Positions 1 to 5,262 of a stretch of DNA of 5,263 nucleotides are shown piece after piece (position 1 is the first letter of the stretch; every line of letters starts with the position of its first letter). Position numbers and translations under genes: made by a program. The notes under the pieces were generated by a model. The model did not search any database. It was given only the letters and a program-made list of their open reading frames with translations, and was not told where the DNA came from. The stretch lies in contig CAMTOM010000130.1 of the NCBI GenBank assembly GCA_947074125.1, positions 1 through 5,263 on the forward strand. Direction: 5' to 3'. The stretch comes from an uncultured Desulfovibrionaceae bacterium (GTDB lineage: Bacteria > Desulfobacterota > Desulfovibrionia > Desulfovibrionales > Desulfovibrionaceae).

Positions 1-1338
1 GCGAAAGAAACACTGCCCAATGACACAAATGCCATGAATATTCTTCGCTTTTCGCGCAACGAAAAACCATTTGCGCAGGTGCGCATTTATGGTGACCAAT
101 GCTCTATAATACGAGATATGCTTGGCAATATCCCAATATATCGCATTGAATCTTTTTCCTTACTGCACAACTCACTTTCGTATATGACTGAAGAAGGTAT
201 TGTCTTTACTATTGCTAAGGGACGAAATATCGAATTCAAAGAACAAAATGAAAATGGCAGCCTCAATATTACAGTTAAAAATCACAATAGCGATGCTGCC
301 ATAAGCCTCACCAGGAACAGCATTCGTAGAGTATCGCAGCAAGCACCTTCCTCATTGAGCGAGTGGACAAACCTCACAACGACAATCGCCACCTATACTG
401 GCAGGAAACAGACGAACTCCATACATCCCCTGGCAGAATTTACCACGCAGGAAGGTTTGAAGCTCTCGCTTGTCGTGGCAGACCTTCCTTTAGAGAAGAT
501 TGATTCATGGCAGAATAAAAAACTGACACTTACCTATGGCACCTATACATTCAAGACAGAAAATGACTCAGGCTCCTACCTTGGATTGTACGATGCCACT
601 GTAAGTCTGGATGCACCACCGTCAAAGGATGGGCTTGATGGTACCGCAGCGTATCGTTTTGCCTTTCTCCATGAAACAGGGAAAACGCCTGTCCCCTTGC
701 ACCCAGAGCGCGCTTTCCAGTGGTATCAAACTGCCGCCAGCGAAGGGACACCAGGTGCTTTTATCAAGATAGGTGACTTCTATCAGAAGGGTTTTGGCGT
801 AGAACAAAGCGCTTTTGATGCCTTTGATTCGTACAGAAAAGCCGCAGCGTCAGGGGTGCCTGAAGGATTTGAACGTTTGGGTGACATGCACCGCCAGGCA
901 GAGCTTGCCAACGATGGTGATTTTTATAGCAAAGAAGAACGCCGCGAATTTGCCATCAATCTCTACCGCGCCGCAGCCAATCACGGCATGACCGAAGCGC
1001 TCAGCAAGCTGAGCCAGATGGGTGTTTCCCATACCACAGAAAAAGTAACACCTGCCCCCTGCGTAAAGCGCGTTATAGGGCCACACCCACTCACAGGCAT
1101 CCTTATCAAAACTCTTGGTAAGAGAGATGCTTACGCCTTCCTCATCAAAAGCAGTTCTGGGGCACAGCATGAAATTATAATGGGCAATGGTGACGTTCCT
1201 GAATTTGAGCGCGTCAAAGCAGGAGATACCATCTCATTATCATATACAAGCGACCAGGATTTCGATCCCTATCTTGGATTGTGTACGGTAACAGCGTACT
1301 ATGAAGATGGCAGCGGGAAAATCCTTAAGAAGAAATAG
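1..1338 (+). CDS. Sel1-repeat protein with two flanking beta-rich domains (5' end outside window)
   Basis: The frame is open from base 1. The first in-window ATG is at 34, but nothing like a Shine-Dalgarno site precedes it and the 11 codons before it are open, so the true start probably lies upstream. Numbering from that ATG (434 residues), residues 205-330 hold about three Sel1-like repeats (SLR, a TPR-like helical hairpin). They are recognisable by AFQWYQTAASEG, IGDFYQKGFGVEQ...SYRKAAASG and LYRAAANHG, with a degenerate fourth start at 321-330. Such repeats usually act as protein-protein scaffolds. Residues 131-191 and 351-423 look like two copies of one beta-rich domain: each begins HPL and ends in a YLGL motif (SYLGLYDATV and PYLGLCTVTA). 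Residues 1-110 are beta-rich and unrecognised. No transmembrane segment is visible, and any signal peptide would be off the left edge. The gene ends 26 bases before the -35 box of the rpsF promoter and looks transcriptionally separate. The exact function is unknown; the repeat call is fairly sure. Confidence 0.8.
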   Translation, partial: AKETLPNDTNAMNILRFSRNEKPFAQVRIYGDQCSIIRDMLGNIPIYRIESFSLLHNSLSYMTEEGIVFTIAKGRNIEFKEQNENGSLNITVKNHNSDAAISLTRNSIRRVSQQAPSSLSEWTNLTTTIATYTGRKQTNSIHPLAEFTTQEGLKLSLVVADLPLEKIDSWQNKKLTLTYGTYTFKTENDSGSYLGLYDATVSLDAPPSKDGLDGTAAYRFAFLHETGKTPVPLHPERAFQWYQTAASEGTPGAFIKIGDFYQKGFGVEQSAFDAFDSYRKAAASGVPEGFERLGDMHRQAELANDGDFYSKEERREFAINLYRAAANHGMTEALSKLSQMGVSHTTEKVTPAPCVKRVIGPHPLTGILIKTLGKRDAYAFLIKSSSGAQHEIIMGNGDVPEFERVKAGDTISLSYTSDQDFDPYLGLCTVTAYYEDGSGKILKKK

Positions 1339-1364
1339 CGTATCGGGCGAGAATCGCAAAATCC

Positions 1365-1393
1365 TTGACAGGGTACATTTTGACGTATATGAA
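1365..1393 (+). promoter_or_regulatory. Sigma-70-type promoter of the rpsF-rpsR-rplI operon
   Basis: A perfect -35 box TTGACA (1365-1370) is followed after 17 bases by TATGAA (1388-1393). The overlapping TATATG (1386-1391, spacer 15) is an alternative -10. The expected start of transcription is near 1397-1400, giving a leader of about 85 bases before the rpsF ATG. It lies directly after the stop of the Sel1-repeat gene and is well placed to drive the ribosomal genes. Confidence 0.7.
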
Positions 1394-1395
1394 CT

Positions 1396-1484
1396 CAGGT
1401 TCCTTGCTCATGTCAGGGGACATGGGCCTTGGGGCATACAGCCCCATCGGGCACCTGCCCGTACCTGTCCAAAAGGAGTTCCTT
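1396..1484 (+). promoter_or_regulatory. Structured rpsF leader; candidate S6:S18 autoregulatory site
   Basis: The leader holds three consecutive hairpins: CATGTC/GACATG (1409-1414 with 1419-1424, loop AGGG), TGGGGC/GCCCCA (1430-1435 with 1441-1446, loop ATACA) and CGGGC/GCCCG (1448-1452 with 1457-1461, loop ACCT). CAGGT at 1396-1400 can pair with ACCTG at 1463-1467 and would enclose all three. The only CCG in the leader (1459-1461) sits just before that closing strand. In many bacteria the S6:S18 complex binds its own mRNA at a CCG bulge between a stem and a hairpin, copying its 16S rRNA site, so this arrangement is suggestive. TTCCTT (1400-1405) can also pair with the Shine-Dalgarno AAGGAG (1473-1478), which offers a way to control translation. 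The pairings are seen in the sequence; the function is inferred. If transcription starts at 1400 the outer stem would be incomplete. Confidence 0.45.
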
Positions 1485-1793
1485 ATGAGACAATTTGAAA
1501 CCCTGCTGCTGCTTTCCCCGGAACTTTCCGCGGAAAACCGCGAGGGCCTTGTCGCCTCTTTACAAGGTATTGTAGAGCGCGAACAGGGGAAAATCGTGGA
1601 AGTGGATAACTGGGGTATGCGCGACCTTGCCTACCCTGTTCGCAAGCAAATGCGTGGCTATTATGTGCGCCTTGTGTATGATGCACCTCCTGCACTGATC
1701 GCAGAACTGGAACGCAACATCCGCATCACTGACGGCATTTATAAATTTGTCACAGTCAAGCTGGCTGACGAAGCTGCCGGGGAGGACGCATAA
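1485..1793 (+). CDS. rpsF: 30S ribosomal protein S6
   Basis: S6 is a small-subunit protein that binds 16S rRNA in the central domain (platform) as a heterodimer with S18. The 102-residue product starts MRQFETLLLLSPE, has the family core WGMRDLAYPVRKQMRGYY (residues 43-60) and ends its fold with ERNIRITDGIYKFVTVK (76-92). The start at 1485 is set by AAAAGGAG (1471-1478), six bases before the ATG. The frame stays open upstream to a TTG at 1365, but that TTG is the -35 box itself and the extra residues resemble no S6. The C-terminal tail is short (about ten residues) compared with the longer acidic tail of E. coli S6 (131 aa). The stop TAA overlaps the rpsR ATG by one base (TAATG), which favours coupled translation and balanced amounts of the two partners. 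Confidence 0.97.
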   Translation: MRQFETLLLLSPELSAENREGLVASLQGIVEREQGKIVEVDNWGMRDLAYPVRKQMRGYYVRLVYDAPPALIAELERNIRITDGIYKFVTVKLADEAAGEDA

Positions 1794-2056
1794 TGGCTTT
1801 CAAGAAAAAATTTGCTCCTCGTCGTAAATTTTGTCGCTTCTGTGCAGACAAAGATTTGCCCCTGAACTACAAGCGTCCTGACATTTTGCGCGATTTCGTT
1901 ACTGAACGCGGCAAAATCATTGCCAGACGCATTACCGGTACCTGCGCGCATCATCAACGTTTGTTGACACGCGAAATCAAGCGTGCCCGTCAGATGGCTC
2001 TGCTCATCTACACCGCAACGCATGATTCCAACGTCAAGAAAAAAAGCACGATCTAA
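1793..2056 (+). CDS. rpsR: 30S ribosomal protein S18, zinc-binding (C+) form
   Basis: S18 pairs with S6 on the platform of the 30S subunit. The 87-residue protein has the family core KFCRFC, then ILRDFVTERGKIIARRITGT, HHQRLL and IKRARQMALL. It keeps three cysteines and a histidine, C14 and C17 (CRFC), C51 (GTC) and H54, the pattern of the zinc-binding C+ version of S18. Many bacteria, including E. coli, have lost part of it (the C- version). The Shine-Dalgarno GGGGAGG (1779-1785) lies inside the end of rpsF, seven bases before the ATG. The ATG overlaps the rpsF stop by one base, and rplI follows after 12 bases. The lysine-rich C-terminus (VKKKSTI) is slightly longer than in E. coli (75 aa). 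Confidence 0.97.
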   Translation: MAFKKKFAPRRKFCRFCADKDLPLNYKRPDILRDFVTERGKIIARRITGTCAHHQRLLTREIKRARQMALLIYTATHDSNVKKKSTI

Positions 2057-2068
2057 AGGGGGCCGGCA

Positions 2069-2575
2069 ATGAAACTGATACTCCGTGCCGACGTAGAAAA
2101 TCTGGGTTCCCTGGGCGATCTTGTGACCGTCAAACCCGGCTATGGCCGTAATTACCTTTTGCCACAGGGTCTGGCCATGATCGCCAGTCCTGCCAACCTG
2201 AAGACCTTTGAGCAGGAACGCAAAAAGCTTCAGGCAAAAATGGATGCTCTGCGCGCTGATGCCAGCAGCTTCTGTGCCAAACTGGAAAAAGCAGACATCG
2301 TCATTCCCATGCATGTGGGCGAAAATGACAAGCTGTATGGCTCTGTCACCACCACCATGCTGGGCGATGCTCTTGCCTCTCAGGGGCTGGAAGTTGATCG
2401 TCGCCGTATTCTTCTGGATGCACCCATCCGTACGCTGGGCGAACATCCCGTACGTATCCGCCTGCATGCCGATATTTTTGCCAATGTCCTTGTAAAGGTT
2501 ATTGCTGAAAATGTTATCTACGAAGAGCCTGCCGCTCCTGTAGAAACCGAGGCAGCAGAAGCACCTGCTGAATAA
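2069..2575 (+). CDS. rplI: 50S ribosomal protein L9
   Basis: L9 binds 23S rRNA near the base of the L1 stalk and reaches across to limit frameshifting and ribosome stacking. The N-terminal RNA-binding domain carries the family signature at residues 13-34 (GSLGDLV...GYGRNYLLPQG). A charged connecting helix follows (about 42-75), then the C-terminal domain with GENDKLYGSVT (84-94) and EHPVRIRLHADIFANVLVKV (125-144). At 168 residues it is longer than E. coli L9 (149); the excess is an Ala/Glu/Pro-rich tail (152-168) with no predicted fold. The start is backed by AAAGGGGG (2055-2062), six bases before the ATG and overlapping the rpsR stop. It is the last gene before the intrinsic terminator at 2600. 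Confidence 0.97.
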   Translation: MKLILRADVENLGSLGDLVTVKPGYGRNYLLPQGLAMIASPANLKTFEQERKKLQAKMDALRADASSFCAKLEKADIVIPMHVGENDKLYGSVTTTMLGDALASQGLEVDRRRILLDAPIRTLGEHPVRIRLHADIFANVLVKVIAENVIYEEPAAPVETEAAEAPAE

Positions 2576-2599
2576 GCAAAAGAACTCGCAATAATAAAG

Positions 2600-2637
2600 G
2601 GGAGAGAGAAGCCGCTGGGCTTTTTTCTCCCTTTTTT
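2600..2637 (+). terminator. Intrinsic terminator after rplI
   Basis: GGGAGAGAGAAGCC (2600-2613) pairs with GGCTTTTTTCTCCC (2618-2631) over 14 base pairs, two of them G-U, around the loop GCTG. It is followed by six T (2632-2637). The A-rich bases before the stem (2596-2598) can extend it against the T run. This is a textbook Rho-independent terminator placed 24 bases after the rplI stop. It should end most transcripts of the ribosomal operon and leave dnaB dependent on read-through or its own promoter. Confidence 0.9.
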
Positions 2638-2640
2638 CTC

Positions 2641-2682
2641 CTGGCAATACCTCTTTGCCAGCCTGCATATGCAGTGTATACA
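2641..2682. repeat. Cluster of three adjacent palindromes upstream of dnaB (possible operator)
   Basis: Three perfect inverted repeats stand almost end to end: CTGGCAA-N7-TTGCCAG (2641-2661), the unbroken palindrome CTGCATATGCAG (2663-2674) and TGTATACA (2675-2682). They overlap the possible dnaB -35 box, its spacer and its -10 box in that order. Such symmetry fits a binding site for a dimeric regulator, or, for the first repeat, an RNA hairpin in read-through mRNA. No known operator consensus is recognised. Confidence 0.5.
2655..2682 (+). promoter_or_regulatory. Possible dnaB promoter
   Basis: TTGCCA (2655-2660, five of six matches to the sigma-70 -35 box) is followed after 16 bases by TATACA (2677-2682, four of six). 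It lies between the rplI terminator and the dnaB Shine-Dalgarno site, where a separate dnaB promoter is expected. A GATAAT at 2694-2699 resembles a -10 box but has no -35 box at the right distance. Confidence 0.4.
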
Positions 2683-2733
2683 GAAATATCTCTGATAATG
2701 TGCGCATAACCATTTTTTCTTCAGGAGCGTTTT

Positions 2734-4158
2734 ATGGTAAAAGCCAGCTCTGCCCCAGCAACATACTCCCGCTCCTCCCAATCATCCCCACAACGCGCTT
2801 CACAAGACCTCCTCCGCAACGTACCACCACACAATGTTAACGCTCAACATGCTGTCCCGCGGTGTATCTTTCCCCGCCCGCACCTGTTTCATGCTATTAT
2901 TTACCTGCTCACCGAAAAAGATTTCTACCTGCCAGCGCACCAGTTCATATTTAAAGCCTTCCTTGAACTGACACACAAGCATCACCCCATTGACCTTGTG
3001 ACCACAGCAACCTACCTCAGCGATCATAATGAACTGGAGGCGGTTGGTGGTGCTGCCTATCTTGCCGACCTTGCGGCTGCTGTGGTGAGTGGTGCCAATG
3101 CCGAATTTTATGCCCTTATTGTACGCGACAAGGCGATGCAGCGACAGTTGATTGATACCTGCTCCGGCATCATCAGCAATTGCTTTGATTCCAGTAAAGA
3201 AGTGGACATGCTTCTGGAAGAATCAGAGCAGGCCATGCTGGCTGTCTCCCAACGCACGACAGGAAAAGATTTTAGGGACGCAAGTGTTCTTGTTGATACC
3301 GTTTTCGATAAACTTTCCCAGCTCGCTGACAATAATGATGTTGTGACTGGCGTCCCTACAGGCTATCGACAGCTTGACCTGATGACGGCAGGTTTTCAGC
3401 CTTCAGACCTGATTATTCTGGCTGCCCGTCCTTCAATGGGAAAAACCGCTTTTGCCATGTGTCTGGCACTGAATGCCGCCATTCGTAAAGATGTTCCTGT
3501 GGCGATATTCTCTCTGGAAATGTCCAAGGAGCAGATTATCCAGCGAATGCTGGCGGTTCTGGCCAATGTTGATGTATCCAAACTGCGCCGCCCCTCCAGC
3601 CTGACAGATGAAGATTGGCTGCTGCTCCAGCATGCTGCCGATTCTTTGCGCAACGCGCCTGTATATGTTGACGACACCCCAGGCATCTCCACTCTGGAGC
3701 TGAACGCCCGTGCCCGCCGCCTGAAAATGGAAAAAGGACTGGGGCTTGTTATTGTAGACTATTTGCAGCTTATGCGTTCCAGCAGAAGAACAGATTCACG
3801 AGAGCTTGAAATTTCTGACATCTCACGCTCACTCAAGGGGCTGGCAAAAGAACTCAATATTCCTGTTATTGCGCTTTCCCAGCTCAACCGTAAGGTGGAA
3901 GAGCGCAGCGATAAAAAGCCCATGCTCTCTGATTTACGTGAATCTGGCGCTATTGAACAGGATGCTGACGTTATTTTATTTGTTTATCGTGAGGACGTAT
4001 ATAAGTTCAGCAATCCTAAAGACCGTCCCACCGAAGGCATCGCCAATATCATTATTGGCAAGCAGCGTAACGGACCAGTAGGTGAAGCGGAGCTGGTGTA
4101 TGTGTCACCATATACAGCTTTCCGCGACAAAGATATTAACAGAATCGCCGATCAATAA
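2734..4158 (+). CDS. dnaB: Replicative DNA helicase DnaB
   Basis: DnaB is the hexameric ATP-driven helicase that unwinds DNA at the replication fork and recruits primase DnaG. The 474-residue product has an N-terminal collar domain (about 31-170), a linker (171-205) and a RecA-like motor (206-474). The motor is intact: Walker A ARPSMGKT (231-238, K237, T238), catalytic Glu E262 in SLEM, Walker B VIVDYLQL with D342, the sensor stretch ALSQLNRK (380-387), DLRESGAIEQDAD (400-412) and an arginine finger in GKQRNGPVG (R445). AGGAG (2723-2727), six bases before the ATG, fixes the start. Two oddities stand out. Residues 1-29 are a Ser-rich extension before the usual beginning of the fold. The nearly invariant EAEQ.VLGG motif reads NAQHAVPRC (36-44), although the flanking PPHN and RPHLFH look normal. 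Codons run on without frameshift, so it is probably functional and the main replicative helicase. Confidence 0.96.
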   Translation: MVKASSAPATYSRSSQSSPQRASQDLLRNVPPHNVNAQHAVPRCIFPRPHLFHAIIYLLTEKDFYLPAHQFIFKAFLELTHKHHPIDLVTTATYLSDHNELEAVGGAAYLADLAAAVVSGANAEFYALIVRDKAMQRQLIDTCSGIISNCFDSSKEVDMLLEESEQAMLAVSQRTTGKDFRDASVLVDTVFDKLSQLADNNDVVTGVPTGYRQLDLMTAGFQPSDLIILAARPSMGKTAFAMCLALNAAIRKDVPVAIFSLEMSKEQIIQRMLAVLANVDVSKLRRPSSLTDEDWLLLQHAADSLRNAPVYVDDTPGISTLELNARARRLKMEKGLGLVIVDYLQLMRSSRRTDSRELEISDISRSLKGLAKELNIPVIALSQLNRKVEERSDKKPMLSDLRESGAIEQDADVILFVYREDVYKFSNPKDRPTEGIANIIIGKQRNGPVGEAELVYVSPYTAFRDKDINRIADQ

Positions 4159-4404
4159 AGACCTCAGGGAAATATCACTCCCTGAAAGCCAGAGTACGTG
4201 ACCACTTCCTTGTGCAGTATCTGCTTTTCTCTTGCGGCCTTCGTTTCTGTACATTCGTAAGCTTCTACTCCCGGCGTTGCTTTATCCACAATGTTCATAT
4301 ACACCTGGTCGCAGTTATTCTACAGTAGATGCAAAAGACATATTGCACTGACGCCATGCACGCAACGACAATACACAGAACAACACATAAATGAGGGGGA
4401 AACC
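4159..4404. other. Intergenic gap between dnaB and the zinc-ribbon gene
   Basis: A seven-base-pair hairpin, TCAGGGA/TCCCTGA (4164-4170 with 4179-4185), follows the dnaB stop but has no T run, so it is at most a weak or Rho-assisted end or an mRNA 3' stabiliser. GCAG-TAT-CTGC followed by TTTT (4214-4228) is an even smaller terminator-like hairpin. TTGCTT (4277-4282) and TATACA (4298-4303) form a poor promoter with a spacer of only 15. The frame of the downstream gene is open from an ATG at 4291, but that stretch has no ribosome site and its composition is not protein-like. I see no gene here. Confidence 0.4.
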
Positions 4405-4908
4405 ATGAAACCGGAATATATCGTAGGTGATCGCATTGAAGCGCGCTGTACTCGTTGCTGCGACGTTACTGGACATGTTATTACCGTCATACTTGATGAC
4501 AAAATTTTTAAGGTTCAATGCTGCGCCTGTGGCAGTCATCATAAATATCACCCTCCCAAACAGAAGAGTGCCAGTCCGGCAACTCCTGCGGTACGCCGCG
4601 TGCGCCCTGGAGATGAGCGCAAACAAGTACTCGCCTCAGCTCGCAATAGCGAAGCTGCCGCTCATGCAGGCACTCGTCGCACACGTCAGGCAAAAGAAAT
4701 TGAAGAGCGCTGGCGCACTGCCCTGGAACGCCCTTCCGCTCCTGAAGCACGCCCGTATACCATTGATATACACCTTACCATTGGTGACATTATCAACCAT
4801 CCTGTTTTTGGTCTTGGCACTGTGGAAGCCCTCAGCAAACCAGACAAAGCGCATCTTCTTTTTCAGGACGGTTCAAGAATTTTGCGCTGTGTTTGCCGAA
4901 TAAAGTGA
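4405..4908 (+). CDS. Zinc-ribbon protein with C-terminal UvrD/PcrA-like Tudor motif
   Basis: I do not recognise this 167-residue protein by name. Residues 1-48 form a likely zinc ribbon: a short beta segment (YIVGDRIEARC), C15-x2-C18, about 20 residues with beta character, then C39-x2-C42, with extra cysteines at 19 and 40. Residues 51-115 form a basic, Ala/Arg-rich, probably helical linker, apt for nucleic-acid contact. Residues 124-163 (IGDIINHPVFGLGTV...LLFQDGSRILRCV) match the pattern G-D-x-V/I-x-H-x-x-F-G-x-G-x-V...F-x-D/G-G of the Tudor-like tail of UvrD/PcrA helicases, which in those proteins contacts RNA polymerase. A role in binding nucleic acid or RNA polymerase is therefore inferred. 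The start is chosen at 4405 because GAGGGGG (4393-4399) precedes it, although the frame is open farther upstream. No signal peptide or membrane segment is seen. The domain reading is moderately sure and the function unknown. Confidence 0.8.
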   Translation: MKPEYIVGDRIEARCTRCCDVTGHVITVILDDKIFKVQCCACGSHHKYHPPKQKSASPATPAVRRVRPGDERKQVLASARNSEAAAHAGTRRTRQAKEIEERWRTALERPSAPEARPYTIDIHLTIGDIINHPVFGLGTVEALSKPDKAHLLFQDGSRILRCVCRIK

Positions 4909-4953
4909 AATCCACAAATGCCCACGACCTTTTTCAGTACCCACATAAAAAAA

Positions 4954-4982
4954 TTTATACCGATAAAATTAAATTATGTCAA
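4954..4982 (-). promoter_or_regulatory. Near-consensus sigma-70 promoter facing left
   Basis: On the minus strand TTGACA (complement of 4977-4982) is followed after exactly 17 bases by TATAAA (complement of 4954-4959), giving 11 of 12 consensus bases in an AT-rich setting. Transcription would start near 4947 and run into the 3' end of the zinc-ribbon gene in the antisense direction. No convincing minus-strand gene follows. An ATG at 4946-4944 would sit at the very start of the transcript but opens only 27 codons. AT-rich DNA can produce such matches by chance. Confidence 0.45.
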
Positions 4983-5205
4983 CTGGTAATGTAAAATAAT
5001 ACAAAAAAGTCCCCATTAAACAATTGACAATTACAAGAAAGCATGGTTCTTTGTCTCACGCCCGTCGCTCCAGTCAAGAGGTTTGAGGGTTTTCAATCGC
5101 AGGGATAGTCGAGGCTTGTTTTGAGCCGCTTTTTTGAGAGGATTTTTTCAGGCCCAAGCCTATTTATACAGTCACCCTGCTCTGTTCTGTCCCATAAGAT
5201 AAGGT

Positions 5206-5262
5206 TCAAGCGCTGTTTGCCACTTGCTGCATGGTGCTCTCCGCTTCATTGGTGATAGATCG
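5206..5262 (-). CDS. Possible C-terminal end of a methyl-accepting chemotaxis protein (partial)
   Basis: One minus-strand frame enters from the right edge and reads RSITNEAESTMQQVANSA before a TGA at 5206-5208. The pattern (ITNE...MQQ.A) resembles the last helices of the signalling domain in chemotaxis receptors, where such segments run just before the end of the protein. Only 18 codons are visible, and another frame is also open to the edge, so this is a weak call. If correct, the gene converges on the zinc-ribbon gene from the right. Confidence 0.25.
   Translation of the reverse strand, partial: RSITNEAESTMQQVANSA

Noticed and set aside
1365..1484. N-terminal extension of S6 starting at the TTG at 1365
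   Set aside because: The TTG is part of the -35 box, the added 40 residues do not resemble S6, and a good Shine-Dalgarno site serves the ATG at 1485.
1739..2713. Minus-strand open frame of 324 codons opposite rpsF-rpsR-rplI
   Set aside because: It lies antisense to three certain ribosomal protein genes, has a Cys/Phe-rich composition and resembles no known protein; it is a shadow of their codon use.
4164..4185. Hairpin after dnaB as an intrinsic terminator
   Set aside because: The stem is perfect but short and is followed by AAGCCAG rather than a T run, so I do not call it a terminator.
4291..4404. Longer start for the zinc-ribbon protein at 4291
   Set aside because: No Shine-Dalgarno site precedes it, while GAGGGGG stands just before the ATG at 4405, where the predicted fold begins.
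4427..4903. Plus-strand open frame of 158 codons inside the zinc-ribbon gene
   Set aside because: It is in another frame of a gene with a clear ribosome site and recognisable motifs, and it has no ribosome site of its own.
5031..5147. Minus-strand 38-codon basic peptide frame
   Set aside because: It has no ATG and no ribosome-binding sequence, and is too short to trust without a homologue; a similarity search could reopen it.
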